From: Dyadobacter sp. CY356
GTDB taxonomy: Bacteria; Bacteroidota; Bacteroidia; Cytophagales; Spirosomataceae
Direction: 5' to 3'
Assembly (NCBI RefSeq): GCF_021440195.1
Contig: NZ_JAJTSZ010000002.1
Span: 1,178,001 to 1,242,000 of the forward strand
DNA: 64,000 nt
Part shown: positions 1 through 8,740 of the stretch, piece after piece
Layout of the letters: every line of letters starts with the position of its first letter
How positions within the stretch are numbered: position 1 is the first letter of the stretch
The notes under the pieces: generated by a model
Told to the model about the DNA's origin: nothing
Databases searched by the model: none
The model's input: only the letters and a program-made list of their open reading frames with translations
Position numbers and translations under genes: made by a program

Positions 1-164
1 TTTCCTTCTTTTAAATAATTGAATACAAAGCTAATATCACGGTATATGGAATCTGTGGCGAAATCGGAGAACCCTGGAGCCAAAATGATAAGTAAGGTTT
101 AACATTTGGCTCTTTTATCGGTGCAATGTCATTCTAGACATGCTAATGGAACAATCTAAAAAAA

Positions 165-1475
165 TTATTTCGGAGGATGCTGCCTCATAAGCCCGGTTAG
201 GCGATAATAATTTTCAAGCTGTTTGCTCATTACCGATTCACCACTTCCCACCTGAATACCTTTTGGGTTCTGGTCGGCGCCATAGCCGCCTAATGCCATA
301 GATCGGATGTCTCCAATGTAACCCGGCCATCCCCCACCCGTCCATGAATAACCGAACAAAAAACCGTTTGCGCCGGCAAGTTTCATCTTCTCTTTCCAGT
401 CCATTTGAAATTGTACGAAAAATTCGCCGGGACAAATGGCTATCGAAATGTCGTTGTTAATTACCAGGTTGGAAAACTGGATGTTGAATTTTAGACTTTT
501 GTCATAACGCCCGGTGAATTGCAGAGAATCTGTTATGAATTTCATATCCGTGCGGTCCGGACCTGGTGCTGTTTTCTTTACCAGTTTAATGGTTTCCCAG
601 GCTAACAGCTCGCCTGTTCTTTCCATAGGCTCATAATTGGTTTGTATTTTATCGTCGGGGCCCGAACGCCTAGGACTTATCAGCAACGACTCCATGTTAC
701 CCGAAGCGCCCTGGATGAAAAGACAATTAACATCTTTGCCCAGGGTTTCTTCAACCTTCCGGGCTGCTATGCCTGGAAAATCTGCTGAAACCGCATAATT
801 AAAACAAACGATATCAGCGTGCATGGCATAATTCATTAAAACTGCCCGGGTATCCCCTTTGTCATTCATTATTTTTATAACGCCCAGCTCGGTATCAACC
901 GGACCAAAGGGAATTCTTTCCGGATTTTCAGATTTATAATGCTCGTCCTCAAACCAGGACTCACGGGCATGGCCATCCTCACGCACGATTAACCTGTTAA
1001 AGTTTAACTGGGGAAATATACTTTTACCAGCAGAAATCCTGGCTTTAAATTTGTTTTTTACCGCCATTCCAATCACTTTAATGATTTGATCTTCATAAAA
1101 TTTTTGAAACGGACTGTTTTCTGCGAAAAAGATTTTATTATCGACCAGCGGTCCGGAATGATTATGTGATGAAGAAAGGATAACCTGAGAAATTCCATAT
1201 TTTACAAAGCTTTCCTTTTTTATCCTGGAACTTGTAAAAATAACAAGATCAACCGCTACAAAAGCTATATTGAGACGGTCCACTTCCAGCACCAGGCTAC
1301 GGGCATATACCGAATCATGAATTGGCTCACTGGTTTTGGGGGTTATATTAATTTTGGCTGTTCCGGCCAGCAATATGCCCGTATCTGAATGTGCAGGTAT
1401 GACTATGAAATGGCAAAGCAAAAGCGCTGCAATGATGCGCCAGGAAGGTGCTGGCAACAGATAAAAGTTTTTCAT
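165..1475 (-). CDS. Neutral/alkaline ceramidase-like secreted hydrolase
   Basis: Predicted 436-residue exported protein resembling the N-terminal catalytic domain of neutral/alkaline non-lysosomal ceramidases, which cleave the amide bond of ceramide; the real substrate is unknown. It has a basic start (MKNFYLLPAP), a hydrophobic segment and a likely signal peptide ending near PAHSD. The motifs ILSSSHNHSGP and MNYAMHADI place histidines where the family binds zinc, and FIQGASGNME matches the conserved Gly-Asn segment around the active-site serine. An upstream in-frame start at 1526 would add 17 hydrophobic residues; I chose the ATG at 1475 because it begins the signal peptide. At 436 residues it lacks the C-terminal immunoglobulin-like domain of full ceramidases (about 650 residues), as do many Bacteroidota homologues. 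Family is fairly sure, substrate is not. Confidence 0.72.
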   Translation of the reverse strand: MKNFYLLPAPSWRIIAALLLCHFIVIPAHSDTGILLAGTAKINITPKTSEPIHDSVYARSLVLEVDRLNIAFVAVDLVIFTSSRIKKESFVKYGISQVILSSSHNHSGPLVDNKIFFAENSPFQKFYEDQIIKVIGMAVKNKFKARISAGKSIFPQLNFNRLIVREDGHARESWFEDEHYKSENPERIPFGPVDTELGVIKIMNDKGDTRAVLMNYAMHADIVCFNYAVSADFPGIAARKVEETLGKDVNCLFIQGASGNMESLLISPRRSGPDDKIQTNYEPMERTGELLAWETIKLVKKTAPGPDRTDMKFITDSLQFTGRYDKSLKFNIQFSNLVINNDISIAICPGEFFVQFQMDWKEKMKLAGANGFLFGYSWTGGGWPGYIGDIRSMALGGYGADQNPKGIQVGSGESVMSKQLENYYRLTGLMRQHPPK

Positions 1476-1676
1476 GATGCGGTTAATGAATTTAATAATT
1501 AACAAGATTATGGCGATAAGCGACAAAGAAAGAGCCTGGCCTATAACAAAAGGTTAATTTTAAATTAATTACCACGGCAAATGAAAATCAGTAAGGATTA
1601 CATTAATAGCGGTTGGCATCACTTTTTGACCTACCCGGGAATTACACCCGAAAATTTAAGTAGTATAAGGAAAAAT

Positions 1677-2423
1677 TTAAGGCATTGATTTCCTGGAAAC
1701 ATAGATAACCCCTCTGCCTTCCTTGCTATTACAAAACTTAAACGAGTCTCCAGAACCGCAGACTGCATCGCTTCCTATAATGTAAAGCCGTTGCTGATCA
1801 TCAAAATAAAGGCTTTGTATCTGATGAAGTTGCGGGAGATCAATTGTCTCACCTGTGGATTTAATGACTCCCGGGGTTTCAAAAACTCCTGATGTAACAT
1901 TGGGTCCGTCTCGGAAGGCTCTATTAATCTGATATGTTACCTTATTTGGAGCTACAACCGGATTGATTAAAAATTTATCAGGTGAATCAAATTCAGGCAG
2001 GCCGCCTAATACGGGATTTCTTGCCACGTATTTTTGCCAGGTCTTGCCATCATCTACGCTATAATTATTTGCCTGTACAAGGATTTGTTGAGATTTATTC
2101 TCTTTCGACTGGCTGGACAAACCGCTCATGGTAAACAAAGTATCCCGATATTGTACGATACCCATAATTCCGGTCGACTGTTCACTAACCTGTTCCCATT
2201 TCTTGCCCTGATCGGTGCTGCGAAAAAGTTTAAACATTGTAGAAATCAGTATCGTTTTGTTATAATTGCCCCAGGCACCCACAATCTGGTGATCTACCGG
2301 TGCTTTCAAAGTATACCAATCAGGATATTCATCCAGAACAGTATCCTGTTTAGTTACATCATCCCCTGACGTTTTGCATGACAAACAAATAATGACTAGC
2401 AAACAATAAAGAAAAATCTTCAT
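1677..2423 (-). CDS. Lipoprotein with BNR/sialidase-like repeats, function unknown
   Basis: A 248-residue protein with a lipoprotein signal (MKIFLYCLLVIICLSCK, lipobox Cys16), so it is probably anchored in a membrane facing the periplasm or outside. The body has repeats of the BNR/Asp-box type, for example FRSTDQGKKWEQV near residue 67 and SVDDGKTWQKY near residue 122, typical of beta-propellers of sialidases, photosynthesis-stability-factor-like and Vps10-like proteins. No catalytic signature can be recognised, and the protein holds only a few blades. It lies 201 bp upstream of the ceramidase-like gene and 106 bp downstream of the permease gene on the same strand, without evidence of a shared operon. 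Confidence 0.6.
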   Translation of the reverse strand: MKIFLYCLLVIICLSCKTSGDDVTKQDTVLDEYPDWYTLKAPVDHQIVGAWGNYNKTILISTMFKLFRSTDQGKKWEQVSEQSTGIMGIVQYRDTLFTMSGLSSQSKENKSQQILVQANNYSVDDGKTWQKYVARNPVLGGLPEFDSPDKFLINPVVAPNKVTYQINRAFRDGPNVTSGVFETPGVIKSTGETIDLPQLHQIQSLYFDDQQRLYIIGSDAVCGSGDSFKFCNSKEGRGVIYVSRKSMP

Positions 2424-2529
2424 AAGAATTAAGATCAGATAAGTTGAATAAAAGTTACATACTATTTATTTTCTTACCAAATTTCTTTCACGACGGTACA
2501 AGAGATCAATCGCCGCCAGCTTCTTAACC

Positions 2530-4953
2530 TCATTGGCCACGTAAGCTTTGGACGGGATTCATCAATGCGGCTCTGACACTTTGAAAACTTACAGTTACCA
2601 GGGCAATTCCAGTTGCCATCGCACCTGCCAGTGCAAATGTCCACCATCCGATGTCCGTTTTATAGGCAAAGTCTTCTAACCACCAGGTCATTGCATACAA
2701 GGCAAGAGGGGAAGCCAGCAGAATAGCCATAGCCACGGGCCTAAGGAAATCCCTGGATAACAGCACGACAACACTGACAACGCTGGCTCCGAGTACTTTT
2801 CGTATGCCGATTTCCCTTATGCGATTCCTGGCCATGAACATAGCCAGACCTAACAGACCCAAACAGGCAATACTAATCGCTAATAGCGCGAACCAGCTGA
2901 ACAGAGTGGCTACCCGTTCATCGGATTCGTATTGTCGCTGAAAATGATCATCCAGGAAAAAGAACTCAAATGCATTACCAGGAAATACTTCCTCATAGGA
3001 TTTTTGCAGCATACTGATTGATTCCCTGATATTGCTGCTCCGTAGCGCAATCGTCAGAAAGTTACTATTCCAGGGAATATGCTGAAAAATCATAGGACGA
3101 TTTGCCGTTTTCAGGGATTGCTGATGGAAGTCATTGACGACGCCGACAATCTTTTTGGGAATAACGTTGCCAATTTCCTGGTTGAGTGCCGCTTCGGCGT
3201 CAACGAAGCCAAAAGCTTTCAACGCACTCTCGTTGATTATAACCGATTCGTTGTCAAGCACTAATTCTTTATTGAAATTTCGCCCCGCCAGCAACCTGAT
3301 TTTATAAGTTGGAATAAAATCCTCGTCAACAGCCAACATACTGCACAGTTTATACTCAGCGGCAGCCTCATGAAATCGTTGCCATTCGTCGGTCCAGAAA
3401 ATTTCCTGACCAGGAACTTCGGAGGAAGTCGTCACCTGCTGCACACCCGTACTTGCTAACATCTGATCCTTAAAAAACCGAATGTCATTCGTAAAACTAT
3501 CCGTTCGTAACACTTTGGGAGCTTTAACGATGAGCTTCTGGTTGATGTTCATCCCCAAATCCTGCTGCTGCATGAAATTAAGCTGCTGATTAATGATCAG
3601 TGTAGCAATGATCAGGAAGATTGCAACGGTAAACTGAAACACTACCAGGGCTTTACGGAACGATTCGCCACCGGCTTGTTTAGGCAAATACCCTTTTAAA
3701 ATAGTAATTGGTTTGAACGAGGAAAGGATAAAGGCGGGATAAAATCCGGAAAGAAAAAACCCCAGACAAATGACAGAGAAGGATACAATCCAAAATATTG
3801 GCTTTTGAGCCATGGAAAAATCATTTGTAGCCTGAATCCAGTCATTGAAGATGTTATGCGCTAACAAAAAAAGACCAACTCCAATTAACACAGATAACAG
3901 GTTAATACCCAGAGCTTCAACAAAAAATTGTTGAATTAGTTGTGCTTTACCAGAACCCAGTGCTTTGCGGAGTCCTACTTCTTTCGCTCTTTCAATTCCT
4001 CTCGCCGTTGATAAATTGATATAATTAAGCCAGCCAATGGCCAGAATCAGCAGAGCTACCAGCGTGAGCACATAAACGACGACAATATTCCCGTTTGCTT
4101 CAACCTCCGAAGCCGTTTGGGAGTAAAGGTGAATTGTGGTAAGGGGCTGTAAAACAAACGTTTGCCTGATATTATATTTTTTAAGTTGCTTGCTAATATG
4201 CTTTTCGATAATACCGGACAGCCGGCCTTCTAATGCTTTGAAAGAGGTACCCGGTTTTAGCAGCAGATATGTATAGAAATTAGTCCAGTACCAGCCTCCT
4301 GAGGCGAACTGTTTATTTTTGAGCAGATTCTGGATGGAAAAAACAAAATCGAAATGGATATGACTGTTTGCCGGAATATCAGCAAATATGCCTTCCACTA
4401 CGTAGTCACCTCCCTGCCAATCTGAACTTAACTGAAGCGTTTTTCCAATCGGATTTTCCTGACCAAAATATTTTTGCGCCATCCTTTCTGAAATCACAAC
4501 TGACTCAGGCCGACGCAGCACCCGATAGGTGTCACCTTTTAGTAATGGGAATGAAAATACATTGAATAAGGAAGAGTCCGCATAAAATGCCCTTTTTTCA
4601 TGATAGCTTACCAGTTCCCCCGTTGGTTTTCGGTAACTGATCATGCCATCCGCCCTGTGCAGGCGAACAAAACTTTCCACTTCGGGGAAAGCTTCTTTTA
4701 TGGCCGGAGCTTCGGCGTGGTAGCTGATTGTACTGCTATTGGTCAGAACACCCTGTTTATAATCATCCAGCTGAATACGATAGATATTATCAGCATTAGC
4801 ATGAAAGTCATCATAGCTAAATTCAGAGAATACATACTGAGCAATTAAGAGAAAGGCAGCTATACCAGAGGCTAATCCGAAAATCATGATGAACGAAACC
4901 GACTTATCCTTCAACAGATTACGCCAGGCAACTTTAATGTAATTCCTTATCAT
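2530..4953 (-). CDS. ABC transporter permease, MacB/FtsX type
   Basis: An 807-residue inner-membrane permease with the Bacteroidota MacB-like layout: an N-terminal transmembrane helix (about residues 18-40), a large periplasmic MacB_PCD domain (to about 280), three FtsX helices, a short linker helix (near 430), a second periplasmic domain and three more FtsX helices at the C-terminus. The motifs ARGIERAKEVGLRKALG and ARNRIREIGIRKVLGAS are the paired cytoplasmic coupling segments of the two FtsX repeats. Such permeases work with a MacB/LolD-type ATPase as mechanotransmitters in export of peptides, antibiotics or lipoproteins. No ATPase gene is adjacent, so it is an orphan here. The start is ATG at 4953; a TTG two codons upstream is less likely. 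Confidence 0.9.
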   Translation of the reverse strand: MIRNYIKVAWRNLLKDKSVSFIMIFGLASGIAAFLLIAQYVFSEFSYDDFHANADNIYRIQLDDYKQGVLTNSSTISYHAEAPAIKEAFPEVESFVRLHRADGMISYRKPTGELVSYHEKRAFYADSSLFNVFSFPLLKGDTYRVLRRPESVVISERMAQKYFGQENPIGKTLQLSSDWQGGDYVVEGIFADIPANSHIHFDFVFSIQNLLKNKQFASGGWYWTNFYTYLLLKPGTSFKALEGRLSGIIEKHISKQLKKYNIRQTFVLQPLTTIHLYSQTASEVEANGNIVVVYVLTLVALLILAIGWLNYINLSTARGIERAKEVGLRKALGSGKAQLIQQFFVEALGINLLSVLIGVGLFLLAHNIFNDWIQATNDFSMAQKPIFWIVSFSVICLGFFLSGFYPAFILSSFKPITILKGYLPKQAGGESFRKALVVFQFTVAIFLIIATLIINQQLNFMQQQDLGMNINQKLIVKAPKVLRTDSFTNDIRFFKDQMLASTGVQQVTTSSEVPGQEIFWTDEWQRFHEAAAEYKLCSMLAVDEDFIPTYKIRLLAGRNFNKELVLDNESVIINESALKAFGFVDAEAALNQEIGNVIPKKIVGVVNDFHQQSLKTANRPMIFQHIPWNSNFLTIALRSSNIRESISMLQKSYEEVFPGNAFEFFFLDDHFQRQYESDERVATLFSWFALLAISIACLGLLGLAMFMARNRIREIGIRKVLGASVVSVVVLLSRDFLRPVAMAILLASPLALYAMTWWLEDFAYKTDIGWWTFALAGAMATGIALVTVSFQSVRAALMNPVQSLRGQ

Positions 4954-5029
4954 AGCCAACGTAAATTAATATTCAGATAATGGTATGAATAACGTCTTAA
5001 CTATACGGTCTAAATGTATAACTTATTTG

Positions 5030-5055
5030 TTAGTTTATAAACTAATTCATTAGTT
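5030..5055. promoter_or_regulatory. Overlapping palindromic operator upstream of the broken SDR gene
   Basis: TTAGTTTATAAACTAA (5030-5045) is a perfect 16-bp palindrome. It overlaps AACTAATTCATTAGTT (5040-5055), a second near-perfect palindrome built from the same half-sites. This is the usual look of a MarR/HxlR/TetR-type repressor site. It lies between the divergent permease gene and the SDR pseudogene starting near 5090. Which regulator binds is unknown. Confidence 0.5.
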
Positions 5056-5089
5056 ATTTTAATAAAGTTGTTTTGAGACCCACTTCAAA

Positions 5090-5403
5090 CCTTATCATGG
5101 AACCGGAGGCAGCAATTGAACCGGTAAAGCCATCTCAGACCGCCTTTTGAAATCAGGTGCTGAAGTGATCATTACTGCGTGAAATAAGCCGGAAGAAGAA
5201 ACCACCGACATTTATTCAGTAGCTGATTTAAGCAAACCGGACGGTACCAGCCAAGTGGTCGAGAAAGTACTTGAAAAATTTGGTCGCCTGGATATACTGG
5301 TTAATAATTCGGGAGGCTCCGAAACACCTGGGGGTGGTTTCGCCGTGCTTACTGACGATAATTGGGAATCATCTTTTCAAACCAATTTGCTGGCCGCACT
5401 TTC
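5090..5403 (+). pseudogene. Broken short-chain dehydrogenase (SDR) gene
   Basis: The plus strand encodes an unmistakable SDR N-terminal half: GGSN-stop-TGKAIS (the nucleotide-binding TGGSNGIGK motif damaged at 5117), SGAEVIITA followed by a TGA stop at 5177-5179 where family members have Arg, then LEKFGRLDILVNNSGG (the NNAG motif) and DNWESSFQTNLLAAL. It stops at TAA 5402-5404 before the catalytic Tyr-x3-Lys region, so the C-terminal half is missing. The upstream stop could reflect GGA to TGA, and the stop at 5177 could reflect CGA to TGA. The 3' end merges with the end of the convergent oxidoreductase gene, whose stop codon (5377-5379) lies inside this fragment. No protein of this length can be made. 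Confidence 0.85.
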
Positions 5404-6468
5404 ATAAATTTGGTCTAAAAACTTATGCATGCGAACGCCGGATTCAAAATCAGGAAAATGCCGGGTGTTGTTTTTAATATCGTTTAAAACAGTCTGGTAA
5501 GCGTAATACATACCGTGAACCGGCTGGTCCGGAATGATTGTGCTTTTTGATAAATAGTCATCAGGAATAACTAGCGGGGTCAACTTGTTACCGGTCGCAG
5601 AGTATTGCAGCTGCACAGTTGATAACTGATAATGACCCAGATTTCCTGTAATGACAATATCGCCTTTTGTCCCATTGATCTCCCAGAGAAAATTTGTCCC
5701 TGCCGAAATACCGCTTCTGTAATGCATACTGGCGACAGATCCATTTTCAAGTGTGCCGGACAATACGATCTGATCATAAGTAAGCTGGGGGACTTTTTCT
5801 CCGGTTGCCAGAAGTGGAACCTCCTGTCTGCGACGGGCCAGAACGGCGTTTACGGTTTTATAACCACTTAAAACATCAACAAATGCAGCTAGCGTATGCG
5901 CAAAAGGGATTTCAATCATGCTGGCTCCATTTGCAGGATCTAATAAATAAAGATCGTCTGTGGTGCGGGAGGAAGCCCAGCCACCTGCTGATCCTATCAC
6001 GCTGGATGAAAGCACTTCACCAATCAATCCCTCAGCGATTACCCTTTTCAGATAAACCGTTTCGGGTAACGAAATTGCCTGAAGCCCTGTAAAAGTGCGC
6101 AACCCCCTGTCAGCCGCCAGCGATGCCAGATGCTGCGCTTCGGTAGTTCCATTGCCCAGCGGCCATTCACAATAGATCATTTTACCCGCTTCAATGGCTG
6201 CTTTGACCAACTTGTAATGATATGGTACTTTAACGGCTATAACGACCAGATCAACGTCCGGGCAGTTTACCAGATCAGATTCATTATCAAAAGCATACCG
6301 CGCACCAAATTGATCCGCTGCTGCCTTGGCGGTACTCATCCTTGTGGTACTGACAGCTGCAAGATCAAATTCAGGTATCAGTTTGAGTGCGGGAATATGA
6401 GACTTTGATGCCCAGTTGGTTGTATTCGCGCCAATAATGCCAACTCCTATCTTATTATTTTTCATCAT
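5377..6468 (-). CDS. Gfo/Idh/MocA family oxidoreductase (Gal80-like)
   Basis: A 363-residue NAD(P)-dependent sugar-oxidoreductase-type protein. The N-terminal Rossmann fold starts VGIIGANTTNWASKSHIPAL (residues 9-28). DLVVIAVKVPYHYKL and YCEWPLGNGTTEA correspond to the conserved family segment around the EKP motif, here EWP as in the Gal80 subgroup. The C-terminal domain (from about residue 135) is the Gal80-like alpha/beta dimerisation fold. The extreme C-terminus (about the last six residues, SAASKLV) is read from DNA that, on the other strand, belongs to the broken SDR gene, so the natural 3' end may have been replaced by rearrangement. Gal80-like members can be enzymes or sugar-sensing proteins. 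Substrate unknown. Start is one of two adjacent ATGs. Confidence 0.85.
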   Translation of the reverse strand: MMKNNKIGVGIIGANTTNWASKSHIPALKLIPEFDLAAVSTTRMSTAKAAADQFGARYAFDNESDLVNCPDVDLVVIAVKVPYHYKLVKAAIEAGKMIYCEWPLGNGTTEAQHLASLAADRGLRTFTGLQAISLPETVYLKRVIAEGLIGEVLSSSVIGSAGGWASSRTTDDLYLLDPANGASMIEIPFAHTLAAFVDVLSGYKTVNAVLARRRQEVPLLATGEKVPQLTYDQIVLSGTLENGSVASMHYRSGISAGTNFLWEINGTKGDIVITGNLGHYQLSTVQLQYSATGNKLTPLVIPDDYLSKSTIIPDQPVHGMYYAYQTVLNDIKNNTRHFPDFESGVRMHKFLDQIYESAASKLV

Positions 6469-6489
6469 ATTATTTTTATAATTTCAATT

Positions 6490-6666
6490 TTAATCACCTG
6501 CATCAACGCCAAAAAGATTTAGTAAAAATTGCAGATTATTTTCCTGATGAAAACCGTCAGTATTTTTTAAAGTCTCATCGGTTATAACGGCAGAGCGCAG
6601 TATCATCATTTGTTCAAAAAAGGAAATAACCTCGGCAATAGTATTGAAATCTTGATAGCACAACCC
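6490..6666 (-). pseudogene. C-terminal remnant of an unidentified protein
   Basis: Fifty-eight open codons on the minus strand end at TAA 6490-6492, 21 bp upstream of the oxidoreductase start. The translation (for example EVISFFEQMMILRSAV and NNLQFLLNLFGVDAGD) has the composition of a real helical protein end, resembling the last helices of a small regulator. An in-frame stop at 6667-6669 interrupts it and no convincing start codon or N-terminal domain lies upstream. I cannot assign a family. It may be a decayed TetR-like or similar gene. Confidence 0.3.
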
Positions 6667-7023
6667 TTAATCATCCCTGAACATATCAAATAATAATTTT
6701 ATGCACACTTAATATGATATACAAAAGTCCGGATATTTTTATGAGTAAAATAGCCTGTTCTGTTAAATAAATAGTCGCGAATGAAAAAATTTATTGATGA
6801 TAAAAACGACTTAGGAACTGTTTCAGAGTTTTGCCCAAGCTATCGTTGCCAAAGATGGAGACGCTTCACTTATAGCACTTTTCAGTTAGTTAATACAACA
6901 CAATTAAAATATCTTAACTGATACAGCATTCCAAACTGAATGTTTATGTTCCCCTTAGGCCCGGATAAAAACACTGAATTAAAAATGATTTACCGGTGAT
7001 CATTATGATTTTGATAACCTGAC
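6667..7023. other. Non-coding, probably decayed spacer
   Basis: No supported gene. A short plus-strand open frame (6781-6921) starts with an ATG but becomes improbable; a second frame around 6820-6890 reads FAQAIVAKDGDASLIALFS, faintly like a SnoaL/NTF2-type start, so this may be another gene fragment. The evidence is too weak to annotate. Confidence 0.3.
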
Positions 7024-7072
7024 AATTTTGGCTCATGGCTGCCGTGTGCGCTCGGTAGCCATGAGCCAAAAT
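7024..7072 (-). terminator. Strong hairpin after the first SDR gene
   Basis: A perfect 17-bp inverted repeat: arms 7024-7040 and 7056-7072 (core TTTTGGCTCATGGCT / AGCCATGAGCCAAAA) around a 15-nt loop, just downstream of the minus-strand SDR stop codon at 7082. The A/T ends of the arms supply a U-rich tail in either direction. Confidence 0.8.
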
Positions 7073-7081
7073 TCAAATAAA

Positions 7082-7834
7082 TTAATTGGTTGCACCACCG
7101 TTTACAAGCAAATGCTGTCCATTAACGAAAGAAGAAAGATCGCTGGCGAAGAACTCGGCAGCATTTGCTACATCTTCAACTTCTGCAAGCCTTCCCATCG
7201 GGCAGCTGTCCAACAATTGTTTGCGGAGCTCCGGATAACTGTCAGGCTCGGCAAAGATGCCGGAATGGTCTACTGCAAAAGGGATAATCGTATTAACTGT
7301 GACGCCTCTATGCCCTATCTCTTTGGAAAGAATTTCAACCATATACCTTGGCGTAGTTTTACTTCCTCCGTAAACAGCCATCCCGGGGACAGGAAATGAG
7401 GTTGTGCTGGAAGCAATATAAATGATGCGCCCGTTATCTTCCACATTTCTCGCAGCCTGCTGCATGGTGAAGTAAGCTCCTTTGGTGTTGATAGAAAATA
7501 CGCGGTCAAACTGTTCTTCGGTAAAATCTACAACCGGCGTTTCAACAAGTTCGATACCCGCGTTCGCCACGACGATGTCTATTTTCCCGAAAGTATTTTT
7601 GGCTTCGGCAAACAAACGTTCAAGATCAGCGACTTTGCTCACATCGGCCTGCACAGCGATCACCTTTACGCCCATAGCTTTGATATTGCCTACTACTTCA
7701 TCGGCAGATGCTTTGTCCCGGGAGTAGTTGATGACGATATTGGCGCCCAATGCGGCATAACGTTCTGCTATGGCTTTGCCTAATCCTCTGGCTGATCCTG
7801 TAATTACTGCTACTTTATTTTTTAATGAGTTCAT
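7082..7834 (-). CDS. SDR family oxidoreductase
   Basis: A 250-residue classical short-chain dehydrogenase. TGSARGLG (residues 12-19) binds the nucleotide, NAG (91-93) stabilises the central sheet, and Ser142/143, Tyr155 and Lys159 (YGGSK) form the catalytic set. The C-terminus LVNGGATN is typical of the FabG-like subgroup, which reduces ketones or oxidises alcohols with NAD(P)(H); the substrate is unknown. A longer reading from 7894 is possible, but I chose the ATG at 7834 because it is preceded by AGGAAAAAAC and begins the usual SDR N-terminus. It lies 72 bp downstream of another SDR gene and probably shares its transcript. A strong terminator follows. Confidence 0.9.
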   Translation of the reverse strand: MNSLKNKVAVITGSARGLGKAIAERYAALGANIVINYSRDKASADEVVGNIKAMGVKVIAVQADVSKVADLERLFAEAKNTFGKIDIVVANAGIELVETPVVDFTEEQFDRVFSINTKGAYFTMQQAARNVEDNGRIIYIASSTTSFPVPGMAVYGGSKTTPRYMVEILSKEIGHRGVTVNTIIPFAVDHSGIFAEPDSYPELRKQLLDSCPMGRLAEVEDVANAAEFFASDLSSFVNGQHLLVNGGATN

Positions 7835-7906
7835 GTTTTTTCCTGTAATCTGGTTAATGTTATGAATGAATTGTTTGTTAAGCCTGACGGCCAATTGATG
7901 ACAGCC

Positions 7907-8647
7907 TTACGCCATCCCGCCATTGGCGCCTATATTTTGTGCATTGATCCACTTGGCTTCATCACTGGCTAAAAACAATACGATCTGTGCGATATCTTCC
8001 GGCTCACCGATGCGGTTAAAAGCGGAGAGTGATGCCAACCGGTCGATTACCTCCTGTGATTTTCCATTGGTGAAAAGTTCGGTATTGGTAGGTCCGGGAG
8101 AAACTGAGTTGACATTAATTCCTCTACTGCCAACTTCCTTGGAAAATACACGGGTGAGCTGCTCGACTGCCGCCTTTGTAGCGACATAGGTGCTGTAAGC
8201 GGGCAGCATGATCCGGTTAACAGAAGTTGAAAAATTAATAATACTGCCTTTGTCGGCCAAACGTGTTGCGGCCTCACGCATGGTATTAAACGTACCGCGG
8301 ACATTGATATCAAACTGGCGGGTGAAATCTTCGTCTGTGGTATCTTTCAAAAGTTTGGTGATCATGACGCCTGCATTATTGACAAGCACATCAATCCTTC
8401 CGTAATGCGCAATGGCTGCGTCAAACATTGCTTTTACCTGACCGGCATTACTTACATCCGCCTGAATTGCAATGGCATCGCCGCCTTTGGCAATGATGTC
8501 GTTAACGGTTTGTTCAGCCGCTTCTTTTCCGCCGGCGTAATTGACGATTACCTTTGCTCCGGCCTGTGCTAATTTGTGTGAGATTGCCGCCCCGATGCCT
8601 CTTGAAGCACCTGTTACCAGGATCACTTTTTCTGTTAGATTGCTCAT
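7907..8647 (-). CDS. SDR family oxidoreductase
   Basis: A 246-residue classical SDR with TGASRGIG (12-19), NNAG (90-93), catalytic Ser140/142, Tyr154 and Lys158 (YVATK) and a C-terminal GANGGMA. It is FabG-like and NAD(P)(H)-dependent; substrate unknown. It is related to the downstream SDR but not a close copy. The pair follows an AraC regulator on the same strand (93 bp upstream), which is the likely controller of both. CAT at 8645-8647 gives a clean ATG start. Confidence 0.9.
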   Translation of the reverse strand: MSNLTEKVILVTGASRGIGAAISHKLAQAGAKVIVNYAGGKEAAEQTVNDIIAKGGDAIAIQADVSNAGQVKAMFDAAIAHYGRIDVLVNNAGVMITKLLKDTTDEDFTRQFDINVRGTFNTMREAATRLADKGSIINFSTSVNRIMLPAYSTYVATKAAVEQLTRVFSKEVGSRGINVNSVSPGPTNTELFTNGKSQEVIDRLASLSAFNRIGEPEDIAQIVLFLASDEAKWINAQNIGANGGMA

Positions 8648-8740
8648 GTTTTCTTTGTTTTAAATTGATAGAACAAAGATCATAGATGGCCTCCCCTGCA
8701 AAAGGACGGATATTAAAGTATTACTTACAAATATCTAAGA

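Noticed and set aside
6781..6921. Short plus-strand open frame with a nearby frame reading FAQAIVAKDGDASL
   Set aside because: Faint similarity to a SnoaL/NTF2 start needs a frameshift; too short to support.
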